Source: Mesorhizobium sp. WSM4306
GTDB taxonomy: Bacteria > Pseudomonadota > Alphaproteobacteria > Rhizobiales > Rhizobiaceae
Assembly (NCBI RefSeq): GCF_007003975.1
Contig: NZ_VFTC01000020.1
Span: 1-64,000 of the forward strand
Reading direction: 5' to 3'
Length of the DNA: 64,000 bases
Positions within the stretch are counted from its first letter, which is position 1; each line of letters starts with the position of its first letter. The notes below the pieces were generated by a model. The model searched no databases. It saw nothing but the letters and a program-made list of their open reading frames with translations, and was not told the DNA's origin. The translations under genes were made by a program, and so were the position numbers. Below, in pieces: positions 16,475 to 24,017 of this stretch.

Positions 16475-16680
16475 CCTCGCCCCACGAAGTGGGGAGAGGT
16501 GGCCCGGCGAAGCCGGCACGGAGAGGGGTCTTCGTAGAGTGCCGGGGCTTGCCAATTCAAGCGCCCCGTATGCTTCGCTTCATGATCGCCCAAAACCTCG
16601 GAGGGCTCTGCCGTCGCGAACGTCCCCCTCTCCGTCCCGGCTTCGCCGAGCCACCTCTCCCCCGCTCCGCGGGGGCGAGG
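16475..16680. repeat. Long imperfect inverted repeat (intergenic palindrome)
   Basis: The left arm (16475-16528) starts CCTCGCCCCACGAAGTGGGG. The right arm (16624-16680) is its approximate reverse complement, ending CTCCGCGGGGGCGAGG. Each arm also contains a small internal hairpin (GCCGGCTTCGCCG type). The arms enclose about 95 bases. Of the 306-base gap 16395-16700, this element takes two thirds; nothing else is recognisable in it. It is probably a non-coding repetitive element seen in many rhizobial intergenic regions. Confidence 0.7.
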
Positions 16681-16700
16681 AACCCAAGTTCTGCAACGGC

Positions 16701-17276
16701 TCAGCCCTTCTTGCCCGTCAGCGTCATGTCGAAATCGACGATGTTGGAATAGATCGGCGTGCCGACATCCATGCCGTAGCGCGAGCGCAGCACCTTGCCG
16801 GTGACGTGGAATTTGATCGTGCCGCCCTTCAGCCCGCCGAGCTCGGCGGTGAACTTTTCCGCAAACGTCTTGCCGCGCGCCGTCAGCCGGCCGCTGACCA
16901 GCGCCGTGGTGTCGCTGGTGCGCGTCACGCTGGTCGAGCGGAACTGGATTTCCGGATTGTTGGCGGCATCGAACACCGCGTCGGAGCGCAGGAAGGCATC
17001 GATGCGGCCCTGGCCTGTGCCGACGCTTTCGGGATAGATGGTGAAATTGACCTGCGAACGCCCGACATCGCTGTTGTCGATACGGATCGAGCCCTTGAAC
17101 CGGCCAAAGGCGCCGTTGAGCCCGCCGCCGCCGACCTTGCCGATGGAAAAGCGGATGCTGGAGCTGACCGGGTTGACCGTATAGCTGCCGGCTGCGTCGT
17201 TAAGGTCGACCGCGGCCAAGACAGGCATGGCAAGGCAAGCGGCCATAGCCGCCAATCCGAAGATGCGCGCATACAT
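16701..17276 (-). CDS. YceI family periplasmic lipid-binding-like protein
   Basis: A 191-residue protein with an N-terminal signal peptide (MYARIFGLAAMAACLAMPVLA) and a lipocalin-like YceI domain. YTVNPVSSSIRFSIGKVGGGGLNGAFGRFKGSIRIDNSDVGRSQVNFTI opens the barrel, and FRSTSVTRTSDTTALVSGRLTARG follows. Family members bind polyisoprenoids and are periplasmic. It follows the cytochrome b561 gene at a 66-base gap on the same strand, a pairing common in proteobacteria, which suggests a shared membrane redox or isoprenoid role. Confidence 0.92.
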   Translation of the reverse strand: MYARIFGLAAMAACLAMPVLAAVDLNDAAGSYTVNPVSSSIRFSIGKVGGGGLNGAFGRFKGSIRIDNSDVGRSQVNFTIYPESVGTGQGRIDAFLRSDAVFDAANNPEIQFRSTSVTRTSDTTALVSGRLTARGKTFAEKFTAELGGLKGGTIKFHVTGKVLRSRYGMDVGTPIYSNIVDFDMTLTGKKG

Positions 17277-17342
17277 GGGTTTTGTCCTTCTGGGCAGGCA
17301 AAGTCCTGCGTCTTTCCTCCATGAACGAATACGCGGCGCGCC

Positions 17343-17918
17343 CTATTCCATGTCGGGCGCTGACGAAGGCGTGATCATGCGCGTGAGCACGTTGTCGCGC
17401 AGCCAGAAATGATGGCGCAGCGCCGCCAGCGCATGCAGCACGACCAGCGCAATGCCGGCATAGGCGAGATACCAGTGTACGGCTGCCCAGAAGTTTTCCG
17501 CCGCGTCGGACAGGCCGAGCGGCAGGTTCGGCATCACGAACAGGTTGAACGGCATGCTGGGGATCTCCAGCATCGACACCGAAACCAGCGCCCATCCGGA
17601 CAAAGGCAGTGCGAGCTGGAAGGCATAAAGCGCCAGATGCACCAGCGGCGCGGTGCGACGCTCAAGCGCTCCGGTCGAGGCCGGCAGTGCCGGCGCCGCG
17701 TTGCCGAGCCGCCAGGCGATGCGCAGGATGATGAGACCGAGCAGCAGGAAGCCGAAGGATTTGTGCAGCTGGATGAGCTCGAAGGCGGTGCGCTGGCTGG
17801 TCAATCGCACCATGACGAAGCCGAGTACGAACTGGCCAATGAAGATGATGCCGATCAGCCAGTGAAGGATGATCGCCGCCCAGCCGTAGCGGGTTGTGCT
17901 GTTGGTGATGGCCTGCAT
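17343..17918 (-). CDS. Cytochrome b561 family membrane protein
   Basis: A 191-residue protein with four transmembrane helices and the haem-ligand histidines expected of the bacterial b561/Ni-hydrogenase cytochrome b group. These are in AAIILHWLIGIIFIGQFVLGF (helix 1), IQLHKSFGFLLLGLI (helix 2), and AAVHWYLAYAGIALVVLHALAALRHHFWLRDNVLTRM (helix 4). It transfers electrons across or within the inner membrane, often to superoxide or quinone; the direct partner is unknown. It lies upstream of the YceI gene on the same strand. Confidence 0.92.
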   Translation of the reverse strand: MQAITNSTTRYGWAAIILHWLIGIIFIGQFVLGFVMVRLTSQRTAFELIQLHKSFGFLLLGLIILRIAWRLGNAAPALPASTGALERRTAPLVHLALYAFQLALPLSGWALVSVSMLEIPSMPFNLFVMPNLPLGLSDAAENFWAAVHWYLAYAGIALVVLHALAALRHHFWLRDNVLTRMITPSSAPDME

Positions 17919-18007
17919 GGCAGATAAACGAATGGCAGATGGGCTTTCTTCCGGCGCGCCTTACCCTCCTCCTTGTGGGGGTGAGCAGCCGGTTCGCCAA
18001 AGGCGAA

Positions 18008-18062
18008 TTCATCGTGCCAGTGGCACGATGAAAGGCCGGCGAACGCCGCTGCGAAGCAGCGG
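18008..18062. repeat. Two adjacent intergenic hairpins
   Basis: A perfect 12-base-arm palindrome with a one-base centre (18008-18032, starting TTCATCGTGCCA) is followed by a 7-base-arm hairpin CCGCTGC-GAA-GCAGCGG (18046-18062). They lie in the 236-base gap between the b561 and LysR genes, which otherwise holds only the terminator-like hairpin at 18127-18148. Confidence 0.6.
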
Positions 18063-18126
18063 GGACCCGGCCGGGCGCGCTAATTGTCAGCCTGGCCCTT
18101 CGCAGGCTCAGGGCGTTCGAAGTTCG

Positions 18127-18148
18127 AAAAGCCAAGCAATTGGCTTTT
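18127..18148 (-). terminator. Terminator-like hairpin after the LysR gene
   Basis: AAAAGCCAA (18127-18135) and TTGGCTTTT (18140-18148) pair perfectly around a GCAA loop. On the minus strand the hairpin ends in TTTT, seven bases beyond the LysR-type gene's stop at 18155. The stem is short and AT-containing, so it may be weak. Confidence 0.5.
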
Positions 18149-18154
18149 CGTCCG

Positions 18155-19054
18155 CTACGCGGACCACTTCTCACCCTTGAAGAAATCCACAAAAGCCCTG
18201 AGCGCCGGGCGCATCTGGCGGCGGCTGGGATAGTAGACGAAGAAACCGTCGAAGGGCGGGCACCAATCTTCCAGCACGCGTATCAGCCGGCCGTCGGCGA
18301 GCGGCGCCCGCACATAATCGTCGAAGACAAAGGCGAGCCCGGCGCCGTCGACCGCTGCCTGGGCGATCAGATGGTCTTCGTCGAGGATCAGCGGCCCTTG
18401 AGCGGCGAAGTCGATCTCTTCGCCATCCTTTTCGAATTCCCAGCGGTAGAGAATGCCGCTGGAAAAACGGAAGCGGATGCAGCGGTGATCGGCAAGATCG
18501 CGCGGATGCCGTGGTCTGGGCATGGTCGCGAAATAGGACGGCGCGCCGACGACGGCGCCGCGAAGGTCTGGTCCTATGCGCACCGCGATCATATCGCGCT
18601 GCAGGCTCTCGCCGAGGCGCACGCCGGCGTCGAAACCGCCTTCGACGACATCGGTGAAGCGGTCCTCGATGACGATTTCCAGCACGATGTCGGGATAGGC
18701 CGATGCAAAGGCGCCGAGTCTGGGCGTCAGCGTAAGGTGGGCCGCGGTGCGCGGCACGGTCAGCCGCAGATTGCCGGCCGGCCGGTCGCGCGCCTCGATC
18801 GCTGTTTCCAGCGCCAGGTCGATCTCCGACAGTGCCGGCCGCAGCCGCTCCAGCAACTGCGCGCCTTCTTCCGTCGGCGCGACGCTACGCGTGCTGCGCG
18901 CCAAGAGCCGCACGCCGAGCCGTGCCTCCAGGCTGGATACCGCATGGCTGACGGCCGAGGGCGCTATGGCCAGTTCCCTGGCGGCGCCGCGAAAGCTGCC
19001 GCATTGGGCGACGGTGGCCAGCACCGCCAGTTGCGAAAGATGAGCACGATTCAT
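18155..19054 (-). CDS. LysR family transcriptional regulator
   Basis: A 299-residue LTTR. The N-terminal helix-turn-helix reads HLSQLAVLATVAQCGSFRGAARELAIAPSAVSHAVSSLEARLGVRLLARSTRSVAPTEEG. The type 2 periplasmic-binding-like effector domain follows, with DIVLEIVIEDRFTDVVEGGFDAGVRLGES. The preferred start is the ATG at 19054, giving MNRAHLSQLAV as in relatives; the frame extends a further 17 codons upstream without homology. It is divergent from the aldo/keto reductase gene, which it probably controls. Confidence 0.92.
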   Translation of the reverse strand: MNRAHLSQLAVLATVAQCGSFRGAARELAIAPSAVSHAVSSLEARLGVRLLARSTRSVAPTEEGAQLLERLRPALSEIDLALETAIEARDRPAGNLRLTVPRTAAHLTLTPRLGAFASAYPDIVLEIVIEDRFTDVVEGGFDAGVRLGESLQRDMIAVRIGPDLRGAVVGAPSYFATMPRPRHPRDLADHRCIRFRFSSGILYRWEFEKDGEEIDFAAQGPLILDEDHLIAQAAVDGAGLAFVFDDYVRAPLADGRLIRVLEDWCPPFDGFFVYYPSRRQMRPALRAFVDFFKGEKWSA

Positions 19055-19083
19055 TGATCTATCTCTTGGAACAGCCCGTACGA

Positions 19084-19098
19084 ATAAGAGGCGATTAT
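19084..19098. promoter_or_regulatory. Candidate LysR-type binding site
   Basis: ATAA-N7-TTAT, a dyad that satisfies the T-N11-A rule of LysR regulators, lies in the 96-base gap between the divergent lysR and aldo/keto reductase genes. It is 30 bases from the regulator's start codon. The sequence evidence is a single short dyad, so it remains a prediction. Confidence 0.35.
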
Positions 19099-19150
19099 CG
19101 AACATGGTTCAAGGCATTACCTCAGCCGCATCGCAACAAGGAGACACGTG

Positions 19151-20146
19151 ATGCAAACCCGCAAGCTAGGAGCAGAATTGAAGGTCTATCCCGTTGGCCT
19201 CGGCTGCATGGGCATGAGCTTCGCCTATGGCGGTCAGGCAGAGGCCGACGCAATCGCCACGCTGCGCCGCGCCGTCGACATTGGCGTCACCTTCTTCGAC
19301 ACGGCCGAAGTCTACGGCCCCTTCGAGAACGAGATCCTTCTCGGCAAGGCGCTGAAGCCGGTGCGCGACAAGGTGACGATCGCCACCAAATTCGGCTTCA
19401 AGATTTCCGAGGAAGGCTCGGGCGTCGAGCGCATAGTCGGCGTCGACAGTCGCCCGGAACACGTCAAGGCGGTAGCGGAAGCCTCGCTGAAGCGGCTCGA
19501 AACCGATGTGATCGATCTCTACTACCAGCACCGTGTCGACCCCAACGTGCCGATCGAGGATACGGTCGGCGCCATGGCCGAGCTGGTGCGCGAAGGCAAG
19601 GTGCGGGCGCTGGGCCTTTCGGAGGTCAGTGCCGCTACCATCCGCCGGGCGCATGCCGTGCATCCGATCGCTGCCGTCCAGAGCGAATATTCGCTGTGGA
19701 GCCGTGATCCGGAGGACGAGGTGTTCGATGTCTGCCGCGAATTCGGAATCGGCTTCGTCCCCTACAGCCCGCTCGGCCGGGGCCTGCTCACCGGCACCAT
19801 AGCCAAACCCGAGGCGTTGAGCGACGACGACTGGCGCCGCACCTTGCCACGCTTCCAGGCCGACGCCATGGCGGCCAACGCCAAGGTTATTGCCACGCTG
19901 GAAAAGCTGGCGGCGGAAAAAGGCGTGACCTCGGCGCAACTGGCGCTGGCCTGGGTGTTGCACCAGGGCGATTTCATCGTGCCGATCCCCGGCGCGCGGA
20001 AAATCCGCCATCTCGAGCAGAACACGGCGGCGGCAAGCATCGAGCTGAGCGCGGCTGAAGTGGCGGCCATTGGCGATGCGCTGTCGCCGGACAAGGTGGT
20101 CGGCAAGCGCTACACGGAGGAATTGCTGGCGCTGGTGAATGGGTGA
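19151..20146 (+). CDS. Aldo/keto reductase
   Basis: A 331-residue NADPH-dependent (alpha/beta)8-barrel oxidoreductase. The catalytic tetrad is visible: Asp and Tyr in FFDTAEVYGPFENE, Lys in VTIATKFGFK, and His in IDLYYQHRVDP. The NADP-binding VPYSPLGRGLLTG and IPIPGARKIRHLEQN sequences place it in the AKR family that reduces aldehydes. AAGGAG seven bases before the ATG decides the start; a GTG directly before it is also possible. It is divergent from the LysR gene. The physiological substrate is unknown. Confidence 0.94.
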   Translation: MQTRKLGAELKVYPVGLGCMGMSFAYGGQAEADAIATLRRAVDIGVTFFDTAEVYGPFENEILLGKALKPVRDKVTIATKFGFKISEEGSGVERIVGVDSRPEHVKAVAEASLKRLETDVIDLYYQHRVDPNVPIEDTVGAMAELVREGKVRALGLSEVSAATIRRAHAVHPIAAVQSEYSLWSRDPEDEVFDVCREFGIGFVPYSPLGRGLLTGTIAKPEALSDDDWRRTLPRFQADAMAANAKVIATLEKLAAEKGVTSAQLALAWVLHQGDFIVPIPGARKIRHLEQNTAAASIELSAAEVAAIGDALSPDKVVGKRYTEELLALVNG

Positions 20147-20201
20147 TCCTGAGGAAACGAGGGCGCCTCGGCCAATCGTATCCAGAGGTCAGCGCGTGGC
20201 G

Positions 20202-20354
20202 CCCCCCTCTGTCCTACCGGACATCTCCCCCACTTGGGGGGAGATTGGCTGTCATCGCCGCTTTCGCTAATCGCCAGCGTTGCAGGAAGGGCGCAGCGCC
20301 AAAACTGCTGATCTCCCTCCTTGTGGGGGAGATGTCCGGCAGGACAGAGGGGGG
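20202..20354. repeat. Long inverted repeat (intergenic palindrome)
   Basis: The left arm 20202-20245 (starting CCCCCCTCTGTCCTACCGGA) and the right arm 20311-20354 (ending TCCGGCAGGACAGAGGGGGG) are near-perfect reverse complements of about 44 bases around a 65-base centre. It is the same architectural type as the element at 16475-16680 but a different sequence. It fills the gap between the aldo/keto reductase and the nucleotidyltransferase. Confidence 0.75.
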
Positions 20355-20385
20355 TGCTGTCCCGCGACATCAAAGGTGTCTGCTC

Positions 20386-20988
20386 TCACCAAGGCTCCAC
20401 AGTAATCTCCGGCCAGTACGCCTTCGCCCGCGCCCCCTTCGCCTCATGCGTCTTCCTATTGTCCATCAACCGGCTGGGTGTAATCCGAAACGAAAACAGA
20501 TCGTCCAGCCCGAACGGCGCTACCAGCTCCAGCTGCCCGTCAGCATCGTATCGAACGCCGACCGCATGCGTCTTCGAGGCAAAATAGCTGATGGGTTCGC
20601 TGGAGCTTGTATAGCGCGGGCACTCCTGCCCAAACTTCTGCGGGTACCACAAATGCACCCGCGCCTGGTTGCGCACTTCGACCGGCAGCGCCAGTCCCTC
20701 GAAATGCTGCGCCGCCCGGCGGATCACTGCATCTTCGGCCTCATAGGACAGGTCGCTGTCCTCGAAATAGAACAGGTCGACATCCCTGATGCCGTAACCC
20801 GATGGCTTGCCGGTCAGATGGTTCCAGACGCTGTTATAGAGCGCGCCGGAGACCACCAGCCAGTCCGGCAGGTTGAGCGTACGAGCCCGCGCCAGCGCGT
20901 CGCGAACCAGCGGGTCAGCCGACACGATGGCAAGAAAGGCCGCGCGCTGTTCCTCGAAGGGAAGGCCGGAATAGCGGAGATGGTTCAT
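20386..20988 (-). CDS. Nucleotidyltransferase family protein (NTP_transf_6 type)
   Basis: A 200-residue protein resembling the small family of predicted nucleotidyltransferases sometimes annotated DUF925. LVVSGALYNSVWNHLTGKPSGYGIRDVDLFYFEDSDLSYEAEDAVIRRA includes the D-x-D (DVDLFYF) likely to bind metal. VEVRNQARVHLWYPQKFGQECPRYTSSSEPISYFASKTHAVGVRYD and a C-terminal DLFSFRITPSRL complete the pattern. The biochemical target is not known. It starts 39 bases after the pheT stop on the same strand, so it may be read from the pheS-pheT transcript. Confidence 0.85.
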   Translation of the reverse strand: MNHLRYSGLPFEEQRAAFLAIVSADPLVRDALARARTLNLPDWLVVSGALYNSVWNHLTGKPSGYGIRDVDLFYFEDSDLSYEAEDAVIRRAAQHFEGLALPVEVRNQARVHLWYPQKFGQECPRYTSSSEPISYFASKTHAVGVRYDADGQLELVAPFGLDDLFSFRITPSRLMDNRKTHEAKGARAKAYWPEITVEPW

Positions 20989-21027
20989 CGCCCTTTGGAG
21001 GGCGATTCGCCATCGCTCCGCAATCCT

Positions 21028-23583
21028 CTACGTCCTCAGCACGCCGCCCGTCTGCTTGCCGACATTGTCGACGATGCGCTTGGCCAGCGCCTCGAAATCC
21101 TCGTCGGTCAGCGTCTTTTCGACAGGCTGGATCGACACTTCGATGGCGATCGACTTCTTGGCGGCCCCGAGCGATGCGCCTTCGAAGACGTCGAACACCG
21201 AAACGCCTGACACCAGCTTCTTGTCGGCGGCGAGTGCTGCGCGCACCAGGGTGCCGGCTTCCACCGTCTTGTCGACGACGAAGGCAAAGTCACGCTTCAC
21301 CGTCTGGAAGGAGGAGAGCTCCAGCTTCGGCTTGGTTTTCGTCGGCTTGGCCTTTGGCTCGGGCACGGCGTCGATATAGACTTCGAAGCCGCAGATCGGC
21401 CCGGAAACGTCGAGCGCCTCCAGCGTCTTCGGGTGGAACTCGCCGAATGTGCCGAGCACCGTCTTTGGTCCGAGCTTGATCGTGCCGGAGCGGCCGGGAT
21501 GGTACCAGGCCGGGCCGCCGGGCTCGATCTGCAGCCGGTCGACCGGCGCGCCGCAGGCTTCGAGGGCCGCAATCGCATCGGCCTTGGCGTCGAACACGCC
21601 GACGGCGCCGGAATTGCCGGCCCAGCTGCGACCGGAGCCGTCGAGTTTGGCGGTGCCGCGTCGCACACCGGCGGCAACGCGCCGCTGCTGGTCGGGGCCG
21701 TCGCCCTCATAGGTGCCGGAGACCTCGAACAGCGCCACATCGCCAATGCCCTTGTCGGCGTTGCGCTGTGCGGCCGACATCAGCCCGGGCAGCAGCGAGG
21801 GCCGCATATCCGACATGTCGGCGGCGATCGGATTGGCGAGCTTCAAAACGGTCTGGCCGCCGCCGAACAGTTCGGCGTGCCTGGCCGGGATGAACGACCA
21901 GGTGACGGCCTCCAGCATGCCGCGCACGGCGAGCGAGCGCTTGGCCGTGCGGGTGCGCACCTGCAGCGTGGTCAGGATTTTGGAATTGACTGCATCGTGC
22001 GCGCCAAGCGGCTGCGGCGCGATGTTGTCGACGCCGTGGATGCGCATGACTTCCTCAACCAGGTCGGCTTTGCCGTCGACATCCGGGCGCCAGGACGGCA
22101 CCGCGACATCGACGACGTCGCCGGAGCCCTGTGGCTTGAAGCCGAGGCGCGACAGGATGTCGAGGCTTTCCGCCTTGGGCACTTCGATGCCGGTCAGCCG
22201 CTTCACTTCCGACAGCGGGAAGGCAACGATCTTCGGTTTGTGCCCGGCGTAGCCGACGACCTCGGTTTCCGTCGGCTCGCCGCCGCAGAACTCCAGCACC
22301 AGCTTGGTCGCCAGCTCGACGCCCGGCACCATGAACTCCGGGTCGACGCCGCGCTCGAAGCGGTAGCGCGCGTCGGTAATGATACCGAGCGTGCGGCCGG
22401 TGCGCGCCGTGGTGATTGGGTCCCAAAGTGCGGATTCGATCAGCACATCGGTGGTGTTTTCATCGCAGCCCGAATGCTCGCCGCCCATGACGCCGGCGAT
22501 CGATTCGACACCATTGTCGTCGGCGATCACGCACATGTCGGGCAGGAGGCTGTAAATGCGGCCATCCAGGCCCTGAACTGTTTCAGGATCGGCAACCGCA
22601 TAGCGAACGTCAGCAATTTCTTGTTTGATGCCTGGTTCGTTGCGCCAATCACTTAACAACTCTATCTGGCGGCCATCTTGCTGAAATTCAGCAAACTGGG
22701 CTCTGTCCATTTGCGTATTTTGCCATTGGTAAAGAATTTTCGCGCGGCGCACGACGAGATTGCCGGCAACTTTTTTCGCATCGAACACATGCAGCGGCCG
22801 GCCACGGTCGAAGGTGACATAGTTGGTGATGTCGACCAGCGCACTGATTGGCCTCAGCCCAATGGCAATCAACCTCTGCTGCAGCCATTTCGGCGAGGGG
22901 CCGTTCTTGACGCCACGCACGAGCCGCAAGGCGAAACCGGGGCAAAGCTCCGGCGCCTCGATCGTCACCTTGACCGGCGTCTCGCCTTGGCCGGGGATCG
23001 CTTCGATCTCAGCACTTTTCAGTGTGCCGAGGCCGCTTGCCGCGAGGTCCCTGGCAATCCCGTAGACGCTTGTCGCGTCCGGCCGGTTCGGCGTCAGGTT
23101 GATCTCGATCACCGGATCGTCGAGATGCGCATAGGTGGCGAAGCTGGTGCCGACTGGCGCATCCTCAGGCAGGTCGATGATGCCATTATGCTCATCCGAC
23201 AATTCCAGCTCGCGCTCGGAGCACATCATGCCGTGGCTTTCGACGCCGCGGATCTTGCCGACCGTCAGTGTCACATCGATGCCGGGCACATAGGTGCCGG
23301 GCGCTGCGAAAGCGCCGATCAGGCCGGCGCGGGCATTCGGCGCGCCGCACACCACCTGGACAGGCGGCTTGCCGTCACCGGTATCGACCGTCAGCACCCG
23401 CAGCCGGTCGGCGTCAGGATGCTGCACAGCCGTCAGCACCTTGGCGATGACGAATGGCTTCAGGCTGGCCTTGTCGTCGACATGCTCGACTTCGAGGCCG
23501 ATCGAGGTCAGCCGCTCGACGATTTCGCTAAGCGTGGCGTCGGTCTCCAGATGATCCTTGAGCCAGGAGAGGGTGAGTTTCAT
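21028..23583 (-). CDS. pheT: Phenylalanine-tRNA ligase beta subunit (with in-frame insertion)
   Basis: Charges tRNA-Phe as an alpha2-beta2 enzyme with PheS. The domains run in the usual order. These are the N-terminal B1 and tRNA-binding EMAP-like fold (MKLTLSWLKDHLETD...VVCGAPNARAGLIGAFAAPGTYVPGI), B3/B4 (IADDNGVESIAGVMGGEHSGCDENTTDVLIESA), B5, the catalytic-like core, and the C-terminal B8 anticodon-recognition domain (SSFQTVKRDFAFVVD). At 851 residues it is about 50 longer than expected; the excess is an AT-rich insertion at residues about 282-333. The ATG at 23583 overlaps the upstream gfa stop by one base. The frame extends upstream into gfa, but that part is not PheT. Confidence 0.95.
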   Translation of the reverse strand: MKLTLSWLKDHLETDATLSEIVERLTSIGLEVEHVDDKASLKPFVIAKVLTAVQHPDADRLRVLTVDTGDGKPPVQVVCGAPNARAGLIGAFAAPGTYVPGIDVTLTVGKIRGVESHGMMCSERELELSDEHNGIIDLPEDAPVGTSFATYAHLDDPVIEINLTPNRPDATSVYGIARDLAASGLGTLKSAEIEAIPGQGETPVKVTIEAPELCPGFALRLVRGVKNGPSPKWLQQRLIAIGLRPISALVDITNYVTFDRGRPLHVFDAKKVAGNLVVRRAKILYQWQNTQMDRAQFAEFQQDGRQIELLSDWRNEPGIKQEIADVRYAVADPETVQGLDGRIYSLLPDMCVIADDNGVESIAGVMGGEHSGCDENTTDVLIESALWDPITTARTGRTLGIITDARYRFERGVDPEFMVPGVELATKLVLEFCGGEPTETEVVGYAGHKPKIVAFPLSEVKRLTGIEVPKAESLDILSRLGFKPQGSGDVVDVAVPSWRPDVDGKADLVEEVMRIHGVDNIAPQPLGAHDAVNSKILTTLQVRTRTAKRSLAVRGMLEAVTWSFIPARHAELFGGGQTVLKLANPIAADMSDMRPSLLPGLMSAAQRNADKGIGDVALFEVSGTYEGDGPDQQRRVAAGVRRGTAKLDGSGRSWAGNSGAVGVFDAKADAIAALEACGAPVDRLQIEPGGPAWYHPGRSGTIKLGPKTVLGTFGEFHPKTLEALDVSGPICGFEVYIDAVPEPKAKPTKTKPKLELSSFQTVKRDFAFVVDKTVEAGTLVRAALAADKKLVSGVSVFDVFEGASLGAAKKSIAIEVSIQPVEKTLTDEDFEALAKRIVDNVGKQTGGVLRT
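22585..22740 (-). other. AT-rich in-frame insertion within pheT (about 52 codons)
   Basis: Between VVRRA and ETVQGLDGR, which normally lie only a few residues apart, pheT carries an extra stretch beginning KILYQWQNTQMDRAQFAEFQ and ending YAVADP. A hand count gives 71 G/C in 156 bases (about 45%), far below the flanking gene. It contains a 17-base perfect palindrome at 22678-22694 (TTGCTGAA-A-TTCAGCAA) and, just past its edge, a second CTGAA...TTCAG dyad (22573-22586). The frame stays open throughout. Origin unknown; it looks inserted rather than ancestral. Confidence 0.65.
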
Positions 23584-24017
23584 CACTGTGTTCCGTTTTG
23601 TCTTTGCCCATCGGGTCGGGGCACGCTTGTCTTCAAATGGCGCGGCAAATCGTCGGGCATGTGCAGGAAAGGCAGCTGCTCGCGCACATGGGCATGGTGC
23701 GTCGGTTTGAAATAGGCCGGCATGTCCATGGCGCCGAGCATGAAATAGATGTGGTCTTCCAGCCGCTCGTCGACATAGGCGATGGGCGAGCCGCAGATGC
23801 CGCAGAACGAGCGTGTCACCGGCCCGTTCTCGTACATCTTCAGCGCTTTGCCAGTGAAGGCGACCTGATGGGTCATGAAGCCGACAAAGGCCGATACCGG
23901 CGCGCCGCTCGCCCGCCGGCAATCGCCGCAATGGCAATAGCTGACATGGTGCGGTTCGACCGACGCCTCGAACCGCACCGCGCCGCAGCGGCAGCCGCCG
24001 ACGTGCGGCGCCGTCAT
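23583..24017 (-). CDS. GFA family protein (CENP-V/S-hydroxymethylglutathione synthase fold)
   Basis: A 144-residue zinc protein. Cysteine pairs occur in GGCRCGAVRFEA, SYCHCGDCRRASGAPVSAFV and RSFCGICGSPIAY, the three zinc-binding clusters of the GFA family. Members include a disputed glutathione-dependent formaldehyde-activating enzyme; most are uncharacterised. Its start overlaps the pheS stop by four bases and its stop overlaps the pheT start by one base. It is therefore translationally embedded between the two synthetase subunits, an unusual place for such a gene. Confidence 0.9.
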   Translation of the reverse strand: MTAPHVGGCRCGAVRFEASVEPHHVSYCHCGDCRRASGAPVSAFVGFMTHQVAFTGKALKMYENGPVTRSFCGICGSPIAYVDERLEDHIYFMLGAMDMPAYFKPTHHAHVREQLPFLHMPDDLPRHLKTSVPRPDGQRQNGTQ

